In this document: piece by piece, positions 1 through 6,084 of the stretch
Layout: the number at the start of each line of letters is the position of its first letter
Position numbering within the stretch: the first letter of the stretch is position 1
Assembly: GCA_003157595.1 (NCBI GenBank)
Contig: PMKB01000189.1
Location: forward strand, 1,498-8,268
Reading direction: 5' to 3'
Source of the DNA: Solirubrobacterales bacterium
GTDB taxonomy: Bacteria > Actinomycetota > Thermoleophilia > Solirubrobacterales > Solirubrobacteraceae
Length of the DNA stretch: 6,771 nucleotides
Made by a program: the position numbers and the translations under genes
The notes under the pieces: generated by a model
Databases searched by the model: none
What the model was told of the DNA's origin: nothing
The model's input: the letters and a program-made list of their open reading frames with translations, nothing else

Positions 1-23
1 GGGGGCCTTCGGCTGACGCGCTG

Positions 24-275
24 TTAGGCAGGGTGGTGCTCGTCGTCGGGCTGCTCGAGGAAGCGTCGGACGTTGGCGCACATGGCTGCTTGGAGTGAGG
101 TGCCTTGCTGTCGTGAGCGGGTTTGCAGCCGGCGAAGGAGCGTGTCGAGGAGCTCCGCGTCGAGGCTCACGCCGTAGCTGCTGGCGCTTTCGAGCCAGTC
201 GCGCTTGGCGCGTTGGAATGCGCGCTCGCCGTTTCGCTCGTCGCAGCCCTGCCGGGAGCGATGCCAATTACGCAT
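24..275 (-). CDS. Small charged hypothetical protein (83 aa), faintly ribbon-helix-helix-like
   Basis: I do not recognise this protein and assign no function. It is 83 residues, rich in Arg, Glu and Gln, with no signal peptide or membrane segment, so probably cytoplasmic. Residues 34-38 (YGVSL) could form a short strand, followed by a helix at 40-57, a GTS turn at 58-60 and a second helix at 61-74. This order resembles CopG/ribbon-helix-helix DNA-binding proteins, but the first helix is about one turn too long for a clean match. The ATG at 275 is the only usable start in its frame, because the upstream stop is at 315-317. AGG lies about 8 bases upstream of it, a weak ribosome site. It lies 118 bases downstream of the helix-turn-helix gene on the same strand, so the two may be co-transcribed. 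That gap holds only an 8-base palindrome (338-345). Codon use and the helix pattern make a real gene more likely than chance, but short ORFs are common at this GC. Confidence 0.45.
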   Translation of the reverse strand: MRNWHRSRQGCDERNGERAFQRAKRDWLESASSYGVSLDAELLDTLLRRLQTRSRQQGTSLQAAMCANVRRFLEQPDDEHHPA

Positions 276-393
276 TGTCTGGGCCTTGGTGGGGTATGCG
301 ACTGGTTGGGTTTCTCACTGGGTTTGAGGGTCGCACGGTAGCTACGCTGTGTGGCATGCTGGGGGATCCACGTCTTGCGCGGGTAGAAGTGTG

Positions 394-702
394 TCAGTCG
401 GGGGTGCCGTGGATGAGCTCTCCGCCGGCGTCCTCGCTGCTCCAAACGTGTGCGGGCGTGTCCGCGTTTGCGGCTCGCCCGAGCCGCTCGCCGGGGTCGT
501 TGAAAAGATCCTTGTTGGGTGTTTGGCGGTCCGCGACGGCTTCGTCGAGCATTGCTTCGACGTCGCTGGCGCGTATGGCGTATCGCCTGCCGATCCGGCC
601 GGCTTTCAGCTTGCCGCTGGCGATCCAGCTTTCTCTGATCGTTTGTGCGCTGACGTTGAAGCGTTCGGCGACTTCGTCGACGGTGAGGATTTCGTCGTCC
701 AT
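394..702 (-). CDS. Excisionase/MerR-like helix-turn-helix DNA-binding protein
   Basis: A 102-aa predicted DNA-binding protein. Residues 5-55 fit the helix-turn-helix of the excisionase-family/HTH_17 type: LTVDEVAERFNVS at 6-18 forms the first helix and turn, and AQTIRESWIASGKL at 19-32 contains the recognition helix. The wing is KAGRIGRRYAI at 33-43, and the closing helix ASDVEAMLDEA is at 45-55. The gap between TI and SG in the recognition segment appears one residue longer than usual for the family. Residues 56-102 are a polar, probably disordered tail with no recognised domain. Family members act as phage excisionases, plasmid control factors or local transcription regulators. No integrase, att site or other phage gene is visible here, so a local regulator is at least as likely as an excisionase. 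The start is fixed by ATG at 702 with AGGAG just upstream (705-709). The gene is divergent from the rightward operon and could regulate it through the shared upstream region; that link is inferred. Confidence 0.85.
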   Translation of the reverse strand: MDDEILTVDEVAERFNVSAQTIRESWIASGKLKAGRIGRRYAIRASDVEAMLDEAVADRQTPNKDLFNDPGERLGRAANADTPAHVWSSEDAGGELIHGTPD

Positions 703-704
703 AG

Positions 705-709
705 CTCCT
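705..709 (-). promoter_or_regulatory. Ribosome binding site of the helix-turn-helix gene
   Basis: Read on the minus strand the sequence is CAGGAGCTATG, a full AGGAG core only 2 bases from the ATG at 702. It is the clearest Shine-Dalgarno site in the window and supports this start. The spacing is shorter than usual. Confidence 0.6.
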
Positions 710-710
710 G

Positions 711-726
711 ACTATACTGAAGTATC
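711..726. promoter_or_regulatory. Candidate divergent promoter/operator palindrome
   Basis: Positions 714-725 read ATACTGAAGTAT, a perfect 5-bp inverted repeat with a 2-base centre and one of the most A/T-rich spots in the window. It contains TATACT (713-718) on the plus strand and GATACT (721-726) on the minus strand, both close to the bacterial -10 consensus and pointing at the rightward operon and the helix-turn-helix gene respectively. No convincing -35 box is seen at 16-18 bases from either, so promoter activity is tentative. The symmetry would also suit a dimeric repressor, possibly the neighbouring helix-turn-helix protein. Confidence 0.35.
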
Positions 727-767
727 TGCGTTTATCCCTGGGTGCGTGTGTATGCTTCGCGCATGTT

Positions 768-772
768 GGATG
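768..772 (+). promoter_or_regulatory. Weak ribosome binding site used to choose the start at 778
   Basis: GGATG lies in front of the ATG at 778, with GGA 7 bases away. The alternative in-frame starts GTG 742 and ATG 763 have no purine-rich site upstream, so 778 is preferred, though weakly. Confidence 0.35.
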
Positions 773-777
773 GCACG

Positions 778-1536
778 ATGACACCGCCACGGGACGGTGC
801 GCCCGTGGAAAGCGACGAGTTTGTCGCCCGAGTCATCCCGCTGCGCCGTACCGAGGGCGGCGCCGACACCGCGGTGCAGGAGCCGCAGGTCGATTTGTTC
901 GACCGGCCCGATGACCCAGAGTCGGGGCTGAGTCCGCTCGATGTGTTCGTCGCACCGAGGGAGGACCTCGGCATACCTGAGCCGTCTTCAAGTTCCCCGC
1001 CTGGCGCGCCGAGCTCCCCCGGGGCGGTCGGGACGCTCCTCGGCGAGCAGGCGCGGACGCGGACGCGGCGACGCGTCCTTGTGGGGTGGGGGTGGCGGGC
1101 GTCGATCGTCGCCGTGGCGCTCGTCCTGTCGGCGCTCGTCGTCGTGTTTGCTGCGAGCGCGCCGCACCGCGCGCGCCCCGCGGTTGCGGCACGTCACACG
1201 CCGGCAAAGACCGCGACCGCGTCAACACTGACGGCGTCGCGCGCGAGGCAGCGTGCAGCTGCCGAAGCCCGCGAGCGCTCCGCTCGCGCGGCTGCACTAC
1301 GCGCGGCTCGTGCCCGCGCGAGGCAGCGCGCAGCTGCCAAAGCCGCCGCCCGCAAGCGCTCCGCTCGCGCGGCTGCGCTACGCGCTGCTCGTGCCCGCGC
1401 AAGCGCGGCCACGCATGCGAGCCCGCCCGCACAGTCGGTAACGACGGCTGCGGGCGCCCCTGTCAGCTCGCCCGCGCCGTCGAGCCCCTCTGCGAACCCC
1501 TGCGCGACCGCCGTACCAGGTCAGCTGGGATGCTGA
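778..1536 (+). CDS. Single-pass membrane protein with extracytoplasmic Ala/Arg-rich repeat
   Basis: A 252-aa protein from ATG 778; GTG 742 or ATG 763 would add 12 or 5 residues. The layout is visible in the sequence. An acidic, Pro/Ser-rich N-terminal part (about 1-90) contains VARVIPLRR near residue 16 and FDRPDDPESGLSPLDVFV near residue 41. A basic stretch TRTRRR follows at about 94-99. One hydrophobic segment (about 109-128, ASIVAVALVLSALVVVFAAS) comes next. Then come an Ala/Arg-rich region (about 150-212) holding two copies of a 25-27 residue unit, and a Ser/Pro/Ala tail ending in a Cys-containing NPCATAVPGQLGC. By the positive-inside rule the N-terminus is cytoplasmic and the repeat plus tail are outside. 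The basic helical repeat may be a wall-spanning spacer or bind anionic wall polymer; this is inference. The family is not recognised. It is the first gene of the rightward set, and its last 7 bases overlap the next gene, implying coupled translation. Confidence 0.8.
   Translation: MTPPRDGAPVESDEFVARVIPLRRTEGGADTAVQEPQVDLFDRPDDPESGLSPLDVFVAPREDLGIPEPSSSSPPGAPSSPGAVGTLLGEQARTRTRRRVLVGWGWRASIVAVALVLSALVVVFAASAPHRARPAVAARHTPAKTATASTLTASRARQRAAAEARERSARAAALRAARARARQRAAAKAAARKRSARAAALRAARARASAATHASPPAQSVTTAAGAPVSSPAPSSPSANPCATAVPGQLGC
1241..1396 (+). repeat. Two-copy tandem repeat encoding an Ala/Arg-rich helix
   Basis: Copy 1 spans 1241-1315 (75 bases) and copy 2 spans 1316-1396 (81 bases). Both begin GCGCGAGGCAGCG, share a central CGCTCCGCTCGCGCGGCTGC and end near GCTCGTGCCCGCGC. 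They differ by a 6-base in-frame insertion and a few substitutions. The encoded units are ARQRAAAEA...LRAARAR and ARQRAAAKAAA...LRAARAR. The in-frame size and retained sequence point to a fairly recent internal duplication. Confidence 0.75.
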
Positions 1537-3212
1537 ACGCGCCAGGCCTGAACCACGGCAAAGCCGTCGCCTTCTCGGCGGCTGTGCTCGTCGCATTGGC
1601 TGCTCTGGCGGTCGCACCGGCGGCTTATGCCGGTCAGTGGATACAGGTGTCCTGCGCCAACCCCAACCAGTCGGCAGCGCCTAGCCAGGGCTGGACGAGC
1701 TTCACGACCGGCTCCACCGGCTACGCGTCAAACAACGGCACCAGCTGCACACCAACGAGCCCGATGTATGCGCTGCTCAGCACCGACGCCGCCGCAGCGG
1801 TGGGCACCGGCGAGGACCTTCAGTACACGCCGCCGAGCGGGTCGACGCTAGCCGGCGGCAACGTCGACGTCAGCCTCTACGCCGACGGATACGGCGCAAG
1901 CGCATCCGGTACGGCGGTCCTCTACACACCGGCGTTCGCCTACGACGGCAGCGACGTGTTCTTCCAATGCGCGTGGGGGCTCAGCCCGTGCGAGAACGGC
2001 ACCAACGACTTCAGCGGCGTGATCGCCCTGCCGGCCAACCGCGGCGGCAACTTCTACATCGGCGCGGGCTGCGGCGGCCTAGCCGGCCAATACTGCGCCG
2101 AGGGCGGCAGTCAGGGCGCGTGGGCGCTAATCCAGGTTGGGTGGGCCGACTTCCTGCTCACGAACACCTCATCACCCGCCGCGACCGGCTTCGGCGGCAC
2201 CCTCCTCTCGACTGACGCGCACGGCACCGCGGACATTGCTTTCACCGCAACTGACCCGAATGGGCCGGGCGTCTACAGCGTCACGGTCCAGATCGACGGG
2301 AACACGGTCTATAGCGCGACACCGAACACCAACCAGGGGGAATGCGCGCCGGTCGCCACCGACGCCACGACCGGGGCTTTGATGTTCGACTGGCAGCAAC
2401 CCTGCCTGCAGACCGAGACGGTGGATATCCCGGTCGATACGACCGCACTCGCCGACGGCCAACACGAGCTCAAGGTGGTCGTCACCGACGCAGCGCACAA
2501 CAGCTCAACGGTGCTCGACGAGGCGATCACCACGCTCAACAGCACGACCGTCAGCGCGCTGCTGAACTCGCCACCGACCTCCACGGCCGCGCCCGTGTAC
2601 TCGATCACACTCGATCCGGCCACCAAGCGGCTGACCGGCGGTGTCCAGCGCCTGTACAGCCACTCGGGGCTCAAGCTCGCGGGCACGCTCGAGGACGCGT
2701 CGGGCGTCGCCGCGCCGGATGTGCCGGTCGCGTTGTGGGGCCGGCCGGCGAGCGGTGGAGACTTCAGCGAGCTCGCACACACTGCGACCGACGGCACGGG
2801 CGGCTGGACACTGACCGCGCCGCTCGGCTCCTCCCGGCTGCTACGCGTCGTCGCCGGCGCTAACGCCCAGGCAGCGAGCGCGACCAGCTCCGTCAGTGTT
2901 CGCGAGACAGTGACACCCGTGCTCTCGCTGCACGTCGCCACGCCGGGCGGCGCGCGCATCGTGTTCACCGGCCAGCTCGCAATCGCGCCACGCGGCACGC
3001 CTCGGCCACTGGTGTTCATCGAAGTCCGCGGACCAGATGGGTGGCAGGCGGTCGGAGCACCCACGCACGTAGGGCCAAACGGACGCTTCCGGTATGTCTA
3101 TACGAGCTCTCAGTTCACCATCGGACGGCGCTTTCTCTTCCGGGCGGTGACCCCGGCGGGCGCGCTCTGGCGCCCCGCGAACAGCCCCACGCGTCACGCG
3201 GTGGTTCGCTGA
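1530..3212 (+). CDS. Secreted multi-domain beta/Ig-like protein, paralog 1 (560 aa)
   Basis: An exported protein of unknown specific role. Residues 1-34 are a signal peptide: Lys11, a hydrophobic core at 12-29, and cleavage predicted after AYA34. The mature part begins with a module (35-218) carrying Cys42, 73, 147, 154, 181 and 189, the same six as in the two paralogs, probably disulfide-bonded. Residues 219-337 are Ig-like, with a Cys272/Cys292 pair, VDTTALADGQHELKVVVTD and AHNSS. A Ser/Thr/Pro linker (338-358) follows. Domain B (372-457, carboxypeptidase-regulatory/Ig-like style, SRLLRVVAGA at 435-444) and a final beta-sandwich (462-559) complete the chain. There is no LPXTG, C-terminal membrane helix or recognised catalytic motif, so it is probably soluble or wall-associated. 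The ATG at 1530 is chosen because it opens the signal peptide, overlaps the previous stop (ATGCTGA) and has AGG at 1518-1520. The frame stays open upstream, but that part encodes no sensible protein. Adhesin, ligand-binding or structural roles are all possible. Confidence 0.9.
   Translation: MLNAPGLNHGKAVAFSAAVLVALAALAVAPAAYAGQWIQVSCANPNQSAAPSQGWTSFTTGSTGYASNNGTSCTPTSPMYALLSTDAAAAVGTGEDLQYTPPSGSTLAGGNVDVSLYADGYGASASGTAVLYTPAFAYDGSDVFFQCAWGLSPCENGTNDFSGVIALPANRGGNFYIGAGCGGLAGQYCAEGGSQGAWALIQVGWADFLLTNTSSPAATGFGGTLLSTDAHGTADIAFTATDPNGPGVYSVTVQIDGNTVYSATPNTNQGECAPVATDATTGALMFDWQQPCLQTETVDIPVDTTALADGQHELKVVVTDAAHNSSTVLDEAITTLNSTTVSALLNSPPTSTAAPVYSITLDPATKRLTGGVQRLYSHSGLKLAGTLEDASGVAAPDVPVALWGRPASGGDFSELAHTATDGTGGWTLTAPLGSSRLLRVVAGANAQAASATSSVSVRETVTPVLSLHVATPGGARIVFTGQLAIAPRGTPRPLVFIEVRGPDGWQAVGAPTHVGPNGRFRYVYTSSQFTIGRRFLFRAVTPAGALWRPANSPTRHAVVR
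2403..3209 (+). repeat. Conserved 3' block of the tandem duplication, copy 1
   Basis: This block encodes residues 292-560 of paralog 1 and aligns without gaps to 4085-4891 at an offset of 1682 bases. It includes two runs of 65 identical bases, 2508-2572 and 2892-2956, and one of 44 bases, 2825-2868. Upstream of the block the two genes diverge sharply. Confidence 0.9.
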
Positions 3213-3214
3213 TG
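3210..3214 (+). promoter_or_regulatory. TGATG stop-start junction
   Basis: The TGA of paralog 1 (3210-3212) shares its A with the ATG of paralog 2 (3212-3214). No good Shine-Dalgarno core precedes it, so translation of paralog 2 probably depends on termination and re-initiation by the same ribosome. Confidence 0.7.
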
Positions 3215-4894
3215 CGCGCGATCGGCGACGCTACCCTGAGGGCGCGCCTGTTCCTGTTCCTGGGTTGCCTGACGCTCGCCATGGGCGCGCCGTCGGTCAT
3301 TGCGCCGGCCGCGAGCGCAGCGACCTGGACGCTTGTGTCGTGCTCGCAATCGGACGGGCAAAGCGCACCGACTGACGGCTGGAGCACGGTCCAAGTCGCC
3401 TCACCCGGCCCCTACAGTGGCGACACGAACTCGTGCGACCAGGCGGGCGGCGCTATGTTCGCGACAAGCGGCAGCGAATGGCCGCAATCGCGCGGCAGCG
3501 GCTGGATGTGGCAGTTCAATGCCCCGCAGGGATCAACGATCGCCGGCGGCACACTCGACGTGATGCTCACCTCACCCGAGGGCGAGGCATTCGTGCTGAC
3601 GCCGAACTACAACTACGACGCCGCCGACGTCGTCGTCAACTGCCAGTTCAACCTGTTGTGCGGCAGCAACGGCACATTCACGGGCACGGTCCCGATCGAT
3701 CACCCGGGCGGCACGAGCTTGTTCGCCGCCGCGACCTGCCTCGGGCCGGGCCAGCCCGGCACCTCAACGGCGGACTGCACTGCTGGCGACGGCGCGAACG
3801 GCGTCAACGCGCAGCTCGCGATCTACTCCGCCGAGATCGAGCTGGACAGCAACGCGACGCCGGCCGCGACCGGGTTCAGCGGCAGTCTGCTCTCCCCTGA
3901 CGCGCACGGCACAGCGGACATCGCGTTCACCGCGAGCGACACCGGCGGGCCGGGCGTCTACACGGTCACGGTGCTGATCGACGGCAAGGCGGTCTACCAG
4001 GGCACGCCAGACACCAACCAAGGGGAATGCGCGTCGGTCGGCACCGACCCGAACGGTTACCTCGAGTTTCTCTATGAACAGCCGTGCCAACAGACCGAGA
4101 CGGTGGATGTCCCGGTTGATACCACCACGCTGGCCGACGGCACGCACGAGCTGAAGGTGGTCGTTACCGACGCCGCGCAGAACAGCTCGACGGTGCTCGA
4201 CGAGGCGATCACCACGCTCAACAGCACGACCGTCAGCGCGCTGCTGAACTCGCCGCCCACCTCCACGGCTGCGCCCGTGTACTCGCTTTCGCTCGACGCG
4301 GCAACGAAACAGCTCACCAGTGGCCTATCGCGGTTGTACAGCCACTCGGCGCTCAAGCTTTCCGGCACGCTCGAGAGCACCTCGGGTGTCGCCGCGCCCG
4401 GTGTGCCGGTCACGTTGTGGGGCCAGCCGGCGAGCGGCGGAGACTTCAGCGAACTCGCAAAGACAATGAGCGACGGATCAGGGGCTTGGACGTTGACCGC
4501 GCCGCGCGGCTCCTCCCGGCTGCTACGCGTCGTCGCCGGCGCTAACGCCCGGGCAGCGACCGCGACCAGCTCAGTCAGTGTTCGCGAGACAGTGACACCC
4601 GTGCTCTCGCTGCACGTCGCCACGCCGGGCGGCGCGCGGATCGTGTTCACCGGCCAACTCGCAATCGCGCCACTCGGCACGCCCCGGCCACTGGTGATCA
4701 TCGAAGTCCGCGGACCAGATGGGTGGCAGGCCGTCGGAGCACCCACACGCGTCGGTGCACACGGACACTTCCACTACACCTACCCGAGCTCGCCGCTGAC
4801 GATCGGCCGGTCCTTCTCGTTCCGCGCCGAAACACCAGCGACCGGCCTATGGCAAACCGCGCTCTCGTCAACTCGAAACGCAGTCGTCCACTAA
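3212..4894 (+). CDS. Secreted multi-domain beta/Ig-like protein, paralog 2 (560 aa)
   Basis: The tandem paralog of the preceding gene, with exactly the same length. The signal peptide is residues 1-36, with Arg10/Arg12, a hydrophobic core at 13-31 and cleavage predicted after ASA36. The N-terminal module (37-219) has Cys44, 75, 144, 150, 176 and 189 and a WQFNAPQGSTI motif at 100-110. The Ig-like domain runs to about 337 with Cys273/Cys292. The conserved linker (338-358), domain B (372-457) and the final beta-sandwich (462-559) match paralog 1 residue for residue in length. From residue 292 onward I count 49 differences in 269 positions (about 82% identity). The N-terminal module is far less alike, roughly a quarter to a third by eye. 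There is no anchor motif or C-terminal membrane helix. Such a pattern suits a conserved stalk carrying a variable recognition head, but no ligand can be named. The start at 3212 gives the signal peptide and the 1-base overlap with the upstream stop. Confidence 0.92.
   Translation: MRAIGDATLRARLFLFLGCLTLAMGAPSVIAPAASAATWTLVSCSQSDGQSAPTDGWSTVQVASPGPYSGDTNSCDQAGGAMFATSGSEWPQSRGSGWMWQFNAPQGSTIAGGTLDVMLTSPEGEAFVLTPNYNYDAADVVVNCQFNLLCGSNGTFTGTVPIDHPGGTSLFAAATCLGPGQPGTSTADCTAGDGANGVNAQLAIYSAEIELDSNATPAATGFSGSLLSPDAHGTADIAFTASDTGGPGVYTVTVLIDGKAVYQGTPDTNQGECASVGTDPNGYLEFLYEQPCQQTETVDVPVDTTTLADGTHELKVVVTDAAQNSSTVLDEAITTLNSTTVSALLNSPPTSTAAPVYSLSLDAATKQLTSGLSRLYSHSALKLSGTLESTSGVAAPGVPVTLWGQPASGGDFSELAKTMSDGSGAWTLTAPRGSSRLLRVVAGANARAATATSSVSVRETVTPVLSLHVATPGGARIVFTGQLAIAPLGTPRPLVIIEVRGPDGWQAVGAPTRVGAHGHFHYTYPSSPLTIGRSFSFRAETPATGLWQTALSSTRNAVVH
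4085..4891 (+). repeat. Conserved 3' block of the tandem duplication, copy 2
   Basis: The partner of 2403-3209. Identical runs fall at 4190-4254 and 4574-4638. The repeat period of 1682 bases equals one gene length minus the 1-base stop/start overlap, so the duplicated unit is one whole cistron. Confidence 0.9.
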
Positions 4895-4896
4895 TG
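4892..4896 (+). promoter_or_regulatory. TAATG stop-start junction
   Basis: The TAA of paralog 2 (4892-4894) shares its last A with the ATG of the protease gene (4894-4896). No Shine-Dalgarno core is visible just upstream, which again points to coupled re-initiation. Confidence 0.7.
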
Positions 4897-6084
4897 CGTC
4901 CGCTCTGCACCATCACCGCCACCGCGATCGCGGCAATCGCGGTGGCCGCCATACCGGCGGGCGCGGCGACGCCCGCCGTGACGGCTCAGGCGCAGGCCGC
5001 GGACGCCGCGTTTCTCGCCTACGCCCCCGTACCCGCTGGCGGCGCGGGAGCGTTGTGTCTCGTCGACACAGGCGTTGATGTGAACCCCGCCAACCAGGCC
5101 GAGCTGATCTCGGCGACCGCGGTTGACGGCGGGACGGGGAACGACGTCGATCCGGACGGCCACGGCACGACGATGGCGATGATCGCCGGGGCGGCCGGTC
5201 ACGGGATGATCGGCGCGTGGCCGCAGATCAAGATCGTCTCGGTCCGCGCGACCGACGTTCCCGAGCCCGGTCACGAGCCGACGTTCGGGTTCGACGACTA
5301 CACCCTGGGAATGGATCAATGCGTCAATGATTCGGCCGATCACGTTCACGCAATCGATCTGTCCTTGTCGTCGACGATCCCGCCGAGCCCGGACCAGGCG
5401 CAGGCCTTCGCAAACGCCGTCGGCTCCGCGGGTAAGCAGAACATTGCGATCGTCGCCGCGGCTGGCAACTCGCCGGGTGCGATCGAGGAGCCAGCGGCCG
5501 CGCCAGGGGTGCTCGCGGTTGGCGCCGGGGACCCGAACAACGCGATCTGCTCGTTCTCGGCCACAGCAGACCTGACGTTCTACGCGCCGGGTTGCGGGTT
5601 GGATGAGGCGAACCCCGCGACCGATCAGCCGACCTGTTGCGGCAACGGAACGTCACAAGCAGCCGTGTTCGCCGCGGCGGTGCTCGTCGCGCTGATGAGC
5701 TACGACCCAAGTCTCAGCTACTCCGCCGCCGAGAACCTGCTTGTGTCGACCGCCGTCGACGGACACCTCGACGCGACGGCAGCGTTCGATGCTGCTGGCC
5801 TTCAGGCGATCGTCGCCGAGGGGAACGCGAACATCCCACGAGCCAATACCGCCTTTAGCGTCAAGACGGCACGCTGGGCCGCCGGCAAGCTGACGCTGCT
5901 CGTCAGCGGCCTCGGCGGCGATCGGCTCGCGGTGCAGCTCGAGTACCGCCACGCTAAGAGCCGTGACGTCTCGACTAAGAGCTCGCGCACGGTGATCCGC
6001 ACCGCGAAGCCGTCTCTCGTGTTGTTGCGGGTATTCGCCGGCGACAAACAGTTGCAGGGGCCGATCAAGGTTCACGTCGCGTGA
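4894..6084 (+). CDS. Secreted subtilisin-family (S8) serine protease
   Basis: A 396-aa peptidase that should hydrolyse peptide bonds outside the membrane. The signal peptide is about residues 1-25 (MRPLCTITATAIAAIAVAA..., cleavage after GAA). The catalytic domain shows the whole S8 triad in order: Asp58 in CLVDTGVD, His90 in DGHGTTMAMIAGA and Ser254 in GNGTSQAA. The oxyanion-hole Asn192 is in AAAGN. Six mature-part cysteines (55, 143, 219, 234, 248, 249) could form disulfides. Only about 30 residues separate the signal peptide from the catalytic domain, too few for an ordinary inhibitor_I9 propeptide. The usual Pro of GTSxAxP is absent (SQAAVFAAA). The tail (about 300-396) looks like a small beta domain without a membrane anchor, unlike mycosins of type VII secretion, which end in a membrane helix. 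The start overlaps the previous stop by 1 base. Flanking exported paralogs are plausible substrates, but nothing in the sequence proves this. Confidence 0.94.
   Translation: MRPLCTITATAIAAIAVAAIPAGAATPAVTAQAQAADAAFLAYAPVPAGGAGALCLVDTGVDVNPANQAELISATAVDGGTGNDVDPDGHGTTMAMIAGAAGHGMIGAWPQIKIVSVRATDVPEPGHEPTFGFDDYTLGMDQCVNDSADHVHAIDLSLSSTIPPSPDQAQAFANAVGSAGKQNIAIVAAAGNSPGAIEEPAAAPGVLAVGAGDPNNAICSFSATADLTFYAPGCGLDEANPATDQPTCCGNGTSQAAVFAAAVLVALMSYDPSLSYSAAENLLVSTAVDGHLDATAAFDAAGLQAIVAEGNANIPRANTAFSVKTARWAAGKLTLLVSGLGGDRLAVQLEYRHAKSRDVSTKSSRTVIRTAKPSLVLLRVFAGDKQLQGPIKVHVA
6081..6084 (+). promoter_or_regulatory. GTGA stop-start junction
   Basis: The GTG start of the third paralog (6081-6083) overlaps the TGA stop of the protease gene (6082-6084), a classic 4-base coupling overlap. 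AAGG at 6067-6070, 10 bases upstream, is a possible ribosome site. Confidence 0.7.

Noticed and set aside
1..23. GGGGGCC...GGCT at the left edge as a terminator hairpin
   Set aside because: The element is cut by the window edge, the stem is short and no T tract is visible, so it cannot be supported.
338..345. GTAGCTAC palindrome between the two leftward genes as a terminator or operator
   Set aside because: It is only 8 bases, with no extended stem or T tract, so chance occurrence is likely.
394..702. Prophage or integrative element suggested by the excisionase-like gene
   Set aside because: There is no integrase, att repeat, tRNA or structural phage gene in the window. The fold is shared with ordinary regulators.
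95..790. Long open frames on both strands across the leftward genes (228 aa on plus, 207 aa on minus)
   Set aside because: They overlap the helix-turn-helix gene and the 83-aa gene in other frames and have no recognisable domain. The minus-strand one is an Arg-rich chain typical of a wrong frame in GC-rich DNA.
833..1432. Antisense Arg-rich frame of 199 aa opposite the membrane protein gene
   Set aside because: Its low-complexity Arg/Ala/Pro composition is a mirror of the GC-rich sense repeat, with no independent evidence of coding.
1086..1529. A 148-codon upstream extension of the paralog 1 frame
   Set aside because: It is the +1-shifted reading of the membrane protein gene, Arg/Cys-rich without structure. 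The signal peptide starting at 1530 marks the true start.
2309..3064. Antisense open frame of 251 aa, with a similar 224-aa one at 4072-4746
   Set aside because: They resemble each other only because they lie opposite the duplicated 3' blocks. They have no start context, and the sense frames have clear domains and signal peptides.
3041..3211. 57-codon upstream extensions of the frames at 3212 and 4894 (3041 and 4723)
   Set aside because: Both extensions are the same length because the two paralogs share their 3' ends. They are out-of-frame readings of those ends, and real signal peptides begin at 3212 and 4894.
4894..6084. Mycosin protease of a type VII secretion system
   Set aside because: It has a secreted S8 domain with several cysteines, but there is no C-terminal membrane helix and no EccB/C/D/E, WXG100 or PE/PPE-like gene nearby.
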